Shown one piece after another: positions 6,706-12,067 of a stretch of DNA of 12,067 nucleotides. Location of the stretch: assembly GCA_035277485.1 (NCBI GenBank), contig DATEKK010000234.1, positions 1 through 12,067 of the forward strand, written 5' to 3'. Under the pieces are notes generated by a model. The model saw only the letters and a list, made by a program, of their open reading frames with translations, was not told where the DNA came from and ran no database searches. Source of the DNA: JADGGM01 sp035277485. Its GTDB lineage: Bacteria > Gemmatimonadota > Gemmatimonadetes > Gemmatimonadales > Gemmatimonadaceae. The stretch's first letter is position 1. Every line of letters starts with the position of its first letter. The translations under genes and the position numbers were made by a program.

Positions 6706-7962
6706 ATGCGCCTCGAAGTGGTTACCATCGGTGACGAGCTGCTGCTCGGCTTCACCATCGATACCAACGCCGCGTTTCTCGCGCGCACGCTCTCGGAAAT
6801 CGGCGTCGAGATCGTGCGGCGCTCCACCGTGGGCGACGAGCCCGATCGCATCGCGCAGGCCGTGCGCGACGCCCTCGACCGAACCGGAGCGGTGATCACC
6901 ACGGGCGGACTCGGACCCACCGCGGACGATCGCACGCGACCAGCCGTGGCCAGGGTCTTTGGCCGCGCACTGCGCATGGACGACGCCGTGATGGCACGCA
7001 TCGCGGCGCGCTTCCAGCGCTACGGTTACGCGAACATGCCGGCGTCCAACGCCGTGCAAGCGATGGTCCCCGCGGGCGCCACGGTGCTCGACAATCCCAA
7101 CGGCAGTGCACCCGGACTGTGGATCGAGGACGAGCGCGGCCGGTGGGTCGCGATGCTGCCCGGCGTGCCGCACGAGATGCGCGCGATGGCCACCGACATC
7201 ATCGTGCCGCTGCTCGCGAAGCGCTATGCGAACAACGGAGCCGTGGTCCTCTCGCGCACAGTGCGCACCACAGGGATCGGCGAGTCGGCGTTGGCCGAAT
7301 TGTTAGGTGAGGACGGTCACGACACGGTGGCCGGGCTTCCGCTCGCGTTTCTGCCGGGTTGGGAAGGCGTCGATCTGCGCATCACCGCGCACGACGTGCC
7401 GCGTCCACAAGCGTTGGCCGCGCTCGAGCAGGCCGAGGCGAAACTTCGCTCGCACGCCCAGCGATATGTCTACGGGCTCGACGGCGTGAATCTCGCGGCC
7501 GTGGTGCTCGACCTGTGCCGCGCACGTGGTTGGCACATCGGCACGGCGGAGAGTTGCACGGGCGGTATGTTGGGCGAACGGATCACGGCGATTCCGGGAT
7601 CGAGCGACGTGTACGTGGGCGGCGTTGTGGCGTACGACGATCGCGTGAAGACGTCGGCGTTGGGCGTGCCGGCGGAGCTCATCACGCAGCACGGTGCCGT
7701 GAGCGAGCCGGTCGCGCGCGCGATGGCCACGGGCATCCGTTCGGTGCTCGGCACCGAGATCGGGATCGGCATTACCGGCATCGCGGGTCCGACGGGTGGC
7801 ACGCCGGAGAAACCGGTCGGGACCGTGTGGATCGCGACCGACGTAGACGGCGACGTACAGGCGACCGGACGTCGGTATCTCGGCGACCGCGAGGATGTGC
7901 GGCGGCGGAGTGCACAGGCGGCGCTCGATCAGGTTCGCCGGAGCGTGAGCGGAGTGAGCTGA
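6706..7962 (+). CDS. cinA: CinA-type bifunctional protein: ADP-ribose pyrophosphatase-like / NMN amidase
   Basis: A 418-residue two-domain protein. Residues 1-170 form the molybdopterin-binding-like (COG1058) domain with TIGDELLLG (7-15), TTGGLGPTADD (65-75) and LPGVPHEM (151-158); residues about 260-415 form the PncC nicotinamide-mononucleotide amidase domain with AESCTGGMLGERIT (281-294), GGVVAYDDRVK (305-315) and GITGIAGPTGGTPEKPVGTV (355-374). In well-studied members these handle ADP-ribose and deamidate NMN in pyridine-nucleotide recycling; in naturally competent species cinA is competence-associated and often linked to recA. Both domains look intact and of normal length. It begins 33 bases after pgsA without a strong ribosome binding site. 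Its competence link is of interest given the dispersed 7-mer seen throughout this window, but that connection is speculative. Confidence 0.95.
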   Translation: MRLEVVTIGDELLLGFTIDTNAAFLARTLSEIGVEIVRRSTVGDEPDRIAQAVRDALDRTGAVITTGGLGPTADDRTRPAVARVFGRALRMDDAVMARIAARFQRYGYANMPASNAVQAMVPAGATVLDNPNGSAPGLWIEDERGRWVAMLPGVPHEMRAMATDIIVPLLAKRYANNGAVVLSRTVRTTGIGESALAELLGEDGHDTVAGLPLAFLPGWEGVDLRITAHDVPRPQALAALEQAEAKLRSHAQRYVYGLDGVNLAAVVLDLCRARGWHIGTAESCTGGMLGERITAIPGSSDVYVGGVVAYDDRVKTSALGVPAELITQHGAVSEPVARAMATGIRSVLGTEIGIGITGIAGPTGGTPEKPVGTVWIATDVDGDVQATGRRYLGDREDVRRRSAQAALDQVRRSVSGVS

Positions 7963-8008
7963 TCGTCTGCCGGACTGGCATGCGGGCAGGGCACACCGGT
8001 TGCACCTG

Positions 8009-8048
8009 ACGACCGGCCGACGGAAATTACGCTTCTTGCGCCGGTCGT
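8009..8048. promoter_or_regulatory. Inverted repeat in the grpE upstream region
   Basis: ACGACCGGC (8009-8017) and GCCGGTCGT (8040-8048) are perfect 9-bp complements separated by 22 bases. They lie in the 137-base gap between cinA and grpE, the longest non-coding interval here. There is no downstream U-run, so an intrinsic terminator for cinA is doubtful. The arms do not match the CIRCE element that HrcA binds (TTAGCACTC-N9-GAGTGCTAA). It may be an RNA hairpin in the grpE leader or a widely spaced operator. No convincing sigma70 promoter was found nearby. Confidence 0.4.
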
Positions 8049-8099
8049 GAATCAATCGAACGGGCTGGCGCAAATTCACTGCGCAAACAAGGATCGATC

Positions 8100-8669
8100 G
8101 TGCCAGACGATTTCAGGACGAGTGCATCGAAAGAGCAAAAAGGCCACGCCGGAGAGGAACCTCGCGATGACGCCGCCGACTCCGAGGCGGAGAGCGCGTC
8201 CGAGATATCACCGGCCGAGTCAGCGCTCAAGCAGCAGCTCGATGAGCAGCGGGACAAGTATCTCCGGCTTGCCGCCGAGTTCGACAATTTTCGCAAGCGG
8301 GTGTCGCGCGAGCGGCAGGAGCTGGTTGCGCGCGCGCAGGGCGATCTCATTCGCCAACTGCTGGATTCGGTGGACGACCTGGGGCGGGTGACGTCGGTGG
8401 ATGCGGGGCGGGTAGATCCGGCGTCGATCGTGACCGGCGTGGAGGCGGTGCAGAAGAAGTTGCTGCGCGCGCTGTCGGCGGTGGGACTGGAGGTGGTGAA
8501 TCCCGTGGACCAGCCGTTCAACCCGGAGTTGCACGAAGCGGTCGCGACGGAGCGGGCGTTGTCGCCCGAGGATGATCATCTCATCGCGCAGGTCTACCAA
8601 CCGGGCTACGTCTTTCAGGGGCAGCTGCTGCGGCCGGCGCGGGTCGTGGTGAAGCAGTGGTCCGAGTGA
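8100..8669 (+). CDS. grpE: Nucleotide exchange factor GrpE
   Basis: A 189-residue co-chaperone that releases ADP from DnaK. The first 40 residues are acidic and disordered-looking, followed by the long dimerising helix with LKQQLDEQRDKYLRLAAEF and FDNFRKRVSRER (about 60-71). The C-terminal beta domain shows DQPFNPELHEAV and GYVFQGQLLRPARVVV. All are standard GrpE marks and length is typical. The GTG start at 8100 is preceded by AAGGA at 8089-8093 with six bases of spacing; no better start exists downstream before the conserved helix. dnaJ follows after 17 bases; dnaK is not in this window. Regulation by a heat-shock system is expected from the family, but no known heat-shock element is seen. 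Confidence 0.97.
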   Translation: MPDDFRTSASKEQKGHAGEEPRDDAADSEAESASEISPAESALKQQLDEQRDKYLRLAAEFDNFRKRVSRERQELVARAQGDLIRQLLDSVDDLGRVTSVDAGRVDPASIVTGVEAVQKKLLRALSAVGLEVVNPVDQPFNPELHEAVATERALSPEDDHLIAQVYQPGYVFQGQLLRPARVVVKQWSE

Positions 8670-8686
8670 TGAGCGCGTAGCCCAGC

Positions 8687-9823
8687 ATGGCCCAGAGCAA
8701 GGATTTCTACGCCGTGCTTGGCGTGTCGGCATCGGCGTCGCAGGATGAGATCAAGAAGCAATACCGCAAGCTGGCGAAGAAATTTCACCCGGACACGAAT
8801 CAGGGTGACGCGAAGGCGGCGGAGCGCTTCAAGGAGATCTCGGAGGCGTACACCGTCTTGGGCGACGAGGCCAAGCGGAAGCAGTACGACGAGATGCGCC
8901 GGTTAGGCGCGTTCCAGGGGTTCGGGGGCGGAGCGAGCGGCTCGGCGCGGCGCGGGCCGCCGCCGGGCGGCGGCGCGGGACGCGACCAAGGCGGCATCCA
9001 CTTCGAAGACTTCGACATCGGCGGGTTAGGCGGGTTAGGCGATCTGTTCAACTCGATGTTCGGCGGCGGCCGCCAGGGCGCGGCGCGGAGCCGGCAGGCG
9101 GAGCGCGGGCAGAGCGTCGAGGTGTCGCTCGAGGTGCCGTTCCGCGTCGCTGCGTTAGGCGGCAAAGTGCCGGTGACGCTCGAGGTGAACGAGGAGTGTC
9201 CGACGTGTCACGGTTCCGGCGCGGCGCCCGGCGCGTCGTTCAAGATCTGTCCCGAGTGCAACGGCCGCGGTGTGGTGTCGTTCGGGCAGGGCGGATTCGC
9301 CGTGAACCGGCCGTGTCCCATGTGTCTGGGACGCGGTCAGATTCCCACGGAGCGCTGTCCGACGTGCAACGGCGCCGGCGAGACGCGGGCGCGTCGCACC
9401 GTGAACATCACGGTGCCGCCGGGCACGGACACGGGGACGCGCGTGCGCCTGAGCGGCCAGGGCGGGAAGGGCGTGAACGGCGGTCCGCCGGGCGATCTCC
9501 TGATCACGTTCCAGGTGGCGCCGGACCGGTTCTTCACCCGCGAGGGACTGGACGTGATTGCGCGCGTGCCGCTCAACATCGCACAGGCGACGTTAGGCAC
9601 GAAGGTCCGGCTCAAGACGCTCGAGGGCAAGTGGGTCAAGATCACGATTCCCAAGGGGACGCCGTCGGGGAAACGGTTCCGCGTGCGCGGCCAGGGCATC
9701 GAGAAAGATGGGGAGCGCGGCGATCTGATCGTCGAGGTGTCGATCGTGGTGCCGGAGAAGTTGTCGCCCGAGCAGGAGGACATGCTCAAGCAGTTCGCGG
9801 CGGCGGGGGGACTCAAGTACTGA
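8687..9823 (+). CDS. dnaJ: Molecular chaperone DnaJ (type I Hsp40)
   Basis: A 378-residue Hsp40 that delivers substrates to DnaK and stimulates its ATPase. The J domain (about 5-70) contains KKFHPDTN with the HPD motif at 34-36. A Gly/Arg-rich linker (75-135) follows, then the zinc-binding domain with four CxxCxGxG repeats at Cys171/174, Cys188/191, Cys210/213 and Cys224/227, and the C-terminal substrate-binding domains (DLLITFQVAPDRFFTREG, LKTLEGKWVKITIPKGTPSGKRFRVRGQG). All elements are intact and the length is normal. It is 17 bases from grpE, implying an operon. This gene carries five copies of the 7-mer GTTAGGC, the highest density in the window, two of them tandem in the Gly-rich linker. 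Confidence 0.97.
   Translation: MAQSKDFYAVLGVSASASQDEIKKQYRKLAKKFHPDTNQGDAKAAERFKEISEAYTVLGDEAKRKQYDEMRRLGAFQGFGGGASGSARRGPPPGGGAGRDQGGIHFEDFDIGGLGGLGDLFNSMFGGGRQGAARSRQAERGQSVEVSLEVPFRVAALGGKVPVTLEVNEECPTCHGSGAAPGASFKICPECNGRGVVSFGQGGFAVNRPCPMCLGRGQIPTERCPTCNGAGETRARRTVNITVPPGTDTGTRVRLSGQGGKGVNGGPPGDLLITFQVAPDRFFTREGLDVIARVPLNIAQATLGTKVRLKTLEGKWVKITIPKGTPSGKRFRVRGQGIEKDGERGDLIVEVSIVVPEKLSPEQEDMLKQFAAAGGLKY
9020..9037 (+). repeat. Tandem 9-bp direct repeat within dnaJ
   Basis: GGCGGGTTA is repeated twice head to tail (9020-9028 and 9029-9037), followed by GGC. It encodes Gly-Gly-Leu-Gly-Gly-Leu-Gly in the glycine-rich linker of DnaJ and generates two copies of GTTAGGC nine bases apart (9025-9031 and 9034-9040). 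Local duplication is a likely origin. Confidence 0.8.
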
Positions 9824-9878
9824 GGGAAGCGCTCGCTGGCGCTCGCTTGGGGAAGCGCTGCGCCAGCGAGCGCTTCCC
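9824..9878. terminator. Strong stem-loop between convergent dnaJ and mnmA, likely bidirectional terminator
   Basis: GGGAAGCGCTCGCTGGCG (9824-9841) and its exact complement (9861-9878) form an 18-bp perfect stem with a 19-base loop, starting directly after the dnaJ stop and ending six bases before the mnmA stop on the other strand. TTT follows on the + strand; the - strand side is less T-rich (CA then CTCAGT). The loop itself repeats GGGAAGCGCT (9850-9859), which can also pair with AGCGCTTCCC (9869-9878), so a shorter alternative hairpin is possible. Confidence 0.8.
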
Positions 9879-9884
9879 TTTCAG

Positions 9885-10988
9885 TCAGGCCGCCAGCACG
9901 GGCAACGCCGCTCGCGACGCGGCGATCAGGCCGCCGCCTAACACACGATCGCCATCGAACATCACCAGCGACTGGCCGGGCGTGATCGCCGCCACGGGCT
10001 CGTCGAGCGCGAGCTCGATCTCGCCCGCGTCGAGGCGCACGATCTCGGCGGGAGCGGCGGGCGCGCGGTGGCGCACCTGCACCTGCACGTGCGCGCCGAC
10101 GGCGGGCGGCGCATCGACCAGCCAGTTCACGTCGCGGGCGATCACGCCGCGGCCCAGGAGCTCCGTGCGCGGACCGATCACCACCTCGCGCGTGTCGGGG
10201 CGGATCGCGATCACGTAGATCGGCTCGCGCGCGCCGCCGGGCAGGCCGCGGCGCTGGCCCACCGTGAACCGCGCATAGCCGTCGTGCTCGCCTAACACAC
10301 GGCCGGCGGAGTCCACGAACCGGCCGCGCGCGAGCGCGGGCGAGCCGGCGCCCAAGTGGCGGGCCAACACCTTGGCGTGGTCGCCGTCGGGGACGAAGCA
10401 GATGTCCTGGCTCTCGCGCTTGTCGGCCACGACGTCCAGCCCTAACGCATGGGCGCGGCGTCGCGTCTCGGCCTTGGTGAGCGCGCCCACCGGCAACAGC
10501 ATCCGGCGGACCACGGCGCGGTCGATACCCCACAGGAAGTAGCTCTGGTCCTTGCCCCGGTCGGCGCCGCGCAGCAGCTCGCCGCCGTGCGCCCGCGCGT
10601 AGTGGCCCGTCGCGATCCAGTCGCACTCGAGCGCATCCGCCTTGTGCAGGAGGTCGCGGAACTTCGTGAACGTATTGCAGCGCACGCACGGAATGGGCGT
10701 GCGGCCGGCGGCGTATTCGCTCACGAAGTTCTCGATCACGTCGCGGCCGAACGCGCTCTCGAGGTTGAGCACGTAGTGCGGGACGCCGATGCGCTCGCAC
10801 ACGCGGCGCGCGTCGTCGATCGAGTCGAGCGAGCAGCACGGGCGATCGGGCACGTCGTCGCCGTAACAGAAGAGCTTCATCGTCGCGCCGATCACCTCGT
10901 AGCCCTGCTCGGCGAGCGTGGCCGCGGCGACCGACGAGTCGACACCACCCGACATGGCCGCGAGCACGCGGCCGCGAGACTTGGGCAT
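9885..10988 (-). CDS. mnmA: tRNA-specific 2-thiouridylase MnmA
   Basis: A 367-residue enzyme that installs the 2-thio group on wobble U34 of Lys, Glu and Gln tRNAs, using ATP and persulfide sulfur relayed from a cysteine desulfurase. The PP-loop AMSGGVDSS (11-19) sits at the N-terminus; PxPCVRCNTFTKF carries the first catalytic cysteine (Cys104, before Asn) and SQDICFVPDGDH the second (Cys197). FTVGQRRGLPGG marks the central domain and a C-terminal beta-barrel follows. The additional CYGDDVPDRPCCS segment (41-53) is a variant seen in some MnmA subgroups. The ATG at 10986-10988 overlaps the stop of the upstream cysteine desulfurase by one base, indicating translational coupling of sulfur donor and acceptor. 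It converges on dnaJ across a shared stem-loop. Confidence 0.96.
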   Translation of the reverse strand: MPKSRGRVLAAMSGGVDSSVAAATLAEQGYEVIGATMKLFCYGDDVPDRPCCSLDSIDDARRVCERIGVPHYVLNLESAFGRDVIENFVSEYAAGRTPIPCVRCNTFTKFRDLLHKADALECDWIATGHYARAHGGELLRGADRGKDQSYFLWGIDRAVVRRMLLPVGALTKAETRRRAHALGLDVVADKRESQDICFVPDGDHAKVLARHLGAGSPALARGRFVDSAGRVLGEHDGYARFTVGQRRGLPGGAREPIYVIAIRPDTREVVIGPRTELLGRGVIARDVNWLVDAPPAVGAHVQVQVRHRAPAAPAEIVRLDAGEIELALDEPVAAITPGQSLVMFDGDRVLGGGLIAASRAALPVLAA

Positions 10989-12067
10989 CAGGCGACGGCG
11001 CTGGTCAACCGACGAGCCTTGGCGACGAGCGCCGGAAACAGCTCGGCGATCCGGTCGATGGCCTCGTCGGTGGTGAGCGCGCCCAGGCTCATGCGCACAG
11101 CGGACACGGCGAGCTCGCGGGGCACGCCTAACGCAGCCAGCACGTGCGAGGGATCCACGTTGCCGCTCGTACAGGCGGAGCCCGACGAGCAGGCGACGCC
11201 GGCCAGATCGAGCGCCATGAGCATGGACTCGCTGTCGGTGCCGGGCACGGACACGCTCAGGATGTGCGGCGCGCGCGGACCGCCGCCGCCGTTCACTTGG
11301 GCGTCGGGGATGCGCGCAAGGAGCGTGCGCTCGAGCCGGTCGCGCAGCGCGCCTAACCGGCGCATCTCATCTTCGCGCTCGGCGATGGCCAGCTCGGCCG
11401 CGCGCGCCAGGCCGATCGCGGCCGCCACGTTCTCCGTGCCGGGCCGGAATCCGCGATTCTGCGAGCCGCCGTGCAGCAAGGGCTCGCACGGCGTCCCGTG
11501 CCTAACGTAAAGCCCGCCGATGCCCTTGGGCGCCCCGATCTTGTGGCCCGAGAACGTGAGCAGGTCGAACGGCACCGCGCGCGCGTCCACCGACAGCTTG
11601 CCGAACGCCTGCACCGCGTCGGTGTGAAAGAGCACACCGCGCGCCTTGGCCGCCGTCGCGAGCGCCGGGATGTCCTGCACGACACCGATCTCGTTATTCA
11701 CCCACATCACCGAGCACACGGCGACATCCGGCGTGACGAGCGCATCGTACGACTCGCGGTCCACGACTCCAACGTGCGACACCCCGAGCATGCGTTCCTC
11801 GGCGCCCTGCGAGTGGGCATAGTGCATGGCGCCCAACACCGCCTTGTGCTCGATAGGTGTGGTGACGACTGCACGCTTGCCCGATGCGCGCAGCGCCATG
11901 TACGGGCCGACAATGGCCGCGTTGTCGCCCTCGGTTCCACCCGAGGTGAAAAACACTTCCGCGGGTTGGGCGCCGAGGCAGTGGGCCAGGCGCTCGCGTG
12001 CATCGTCGAGCGCGGCGCGCGCGTCGCGTCCCCACCGATGCGTGCTGGACGGATTGCCGAAGCGCGG
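10988..12067 (-). CDS. Cysteine desulfurase (IscS/NifS family), N-terminus outside window
   Basis: A PLP enzyme that converts cysteine to alanine and carries the sulfur as a persulfide, here probably feeding MnmA (and Fe-S assembly). The frame is open to the window edge; 359 residues are visible, beginning PRFGNPSSTHRWGRDARAA, so only about the first 20-25 residues are missing. Family motifs present: FTSGGTEGDN, HTDAVQAFGK for PLP contact, SGHKIGAPKG with the PLP lysine (codon at 11540-11542), and SSGSACTSGNVDPSHVL with the active-site cysteine (codon 11171-11173). The cysteine loop is the longer class I (IscS/NifS) type rather than the SufS type. A GTG at 11954-11956 is not the true start, because conserved residues lie before it. 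The stop at 10988-10990 overlaps the mnmA ATG. Whether it is the sole cellular desulfurase cannot be told. Confidence 0.95.
   Translation of the reverse strand, partial: PRFGNPSSTHRWGRDARAALDDARERLAHCLGAQPAEVFFTSGGTEGDNAAIVGPYMALRASGKRAVVTTPIEHKAVLGAMHYAHSQGAEERMLGVSHVGVVDRESYDALVTPDVAVCSVMWVNNEIGVVQDIPALATAAKARGVLFHTDAVQAFGKLSVDARAVPFDLLTFSGHKIGAPKGIGGLYVRHGTPCEPLLHGGSQNRGFRPGTENVAAAIGLARAAELAIAEREDEMRRLGALRDRLERTLLARIPDAQVNGGGGPRAPHILSVSVPGTDSESMLMALDLAGVACSSGSACTSGNVDPSHVLAALGVPRELAVSAVRMSLGALTTDEAIDRIAELFPALVAKARRLTSAVA

Larger units (their letters stand above)
62..11506. repeat. Dispersed 7-mer GTTAGGC / GCCTAAC, 18 exact copies
   Basis: Exact copies were counted by eye. GTTAGGC on the + strand starts at 901, 2199, 2529, 6372, 8902, 9025, 9034, 9154 and 9592. 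GCCTAAC on the + strand starts at 62, 5255, 5994, 6045, 9936, 10290, 11126, 11351 and 11500. Seventeen of 18 are followed by a purine on the GTTAGGC strand (GTTAGGCR). Near-matches occur at 3151 (GTTAGGA), 7302 (GTTAGGT) and 10440 (CCCTAAC). Copies fall in dnaX, the permease, mglB, the mglA stop, pgsA, dnaJ (five), mnmA, the cysteine desulfurase and one intergenic gap (901). None is found from 2536 to 5254 or from 6379 to 8901. Function unknown. Confidence 0.75.

Noticed and set aside
8068..8087. Direct repeat GCGCAAA (8068-8074 and 8081-8087) before grpE
   Set aside because: Seven bases repeated 13 bases apart may be chance, and no known regulator site fits.
9337..10839. 500-codon - strand frame across the dnaJ 3' end and mnmA
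   Set aside because: It is out of frame with mnmA, Arg-rich and low-complexity, crosses the terminator, and is contradicted by strong DnaJ and MnmA motifs.
62..11506. Telomere-like repeat explanation for TTAGGC
   Set aside because: TTAGGC is a nematode telomere unit, but here copies are single, dispersed and inside bacterial genes, so the resemblance is coincidental.
1..12067. CRISPR array, tRNA/rRNA genes, insertion sequences, prophage or defence genes
   Set aside because: No regularly spaced repeats, tRNA-like cloverleaf, transposase, integrase or recognisable defence domain was found; every substantial frame is a housekeeping, regulator or permease gene.

Overview
The window is GC-rich and densely coded, with bacterial housekeeping genes at nearly every position and no stretch over about 140 bases without a gene. 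A PadR regulator paired with an orphan FtsX/MacB-type permease (the ADOP family), a MglB/MglA polarity pair and the overall composition suggest a Gemmatimonadota-like bacterium, or possibly an Acidobacteriota or related soil lineage. This is an inference; no rRNA gene is present to confirm it.

Region 1 (1-4537, + strand) is the widespread replication/repair block dnaX-ybaB-recR, split by a two-gene insertion. The 3' end of dnaX (1-441) is followed by a PadR repressor (540-884) with its own promoter and palindromic operator candidates, then an 889-residue ADOP permease (916-3585). ybaB (3631-3948) and recR (3950-4537) then resume.

Region 2 (4537-6705) runs on from recR. It contains a small membrane-anchored protein of unknown function, the roadblock protein MglB, the small GTPase MglA (with an unusual C-terminal insertion) and PgsA of phosphatidylglycerol synthesis. 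Very short gaps or overlaps suggest that ybaB through mglA, and perhaps through cinA, are co-transcribed.

Region 3 (6706-9823) holds cinA and then the chaperone genes grpE-dnaJ. grpE-dnaJ is preceded by a 137-base gap carrying a perfect 9-bp inverted repeat. dnaJ ends at a strong 18-bp stem that probably terminates transcription from both sides.

Region 4 (9885-12067, - strand) converges on dnaJ. A cysteine desulfurase (its N-terminus lies beyond the window) overlaps mnmA by one base. This pairs the sulfur donor with the enzyme that 2-thiolates tRNA wobble uridine.

The most striking signal is not a gene. The 7-mer GTTAGGC (or its complement GCCTAAC) occurs 18 times in 12 kb, where about one or two would be expected from composition. 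It appears on both strands, in several reading phases, at a stop codon and between genes, and it accounts for most TTA codons in the window. It looks like a dispersed DNA-level motif (an uptake-, methylation-, segregation- or protein-recognition-type sequence) rather than codon preference.
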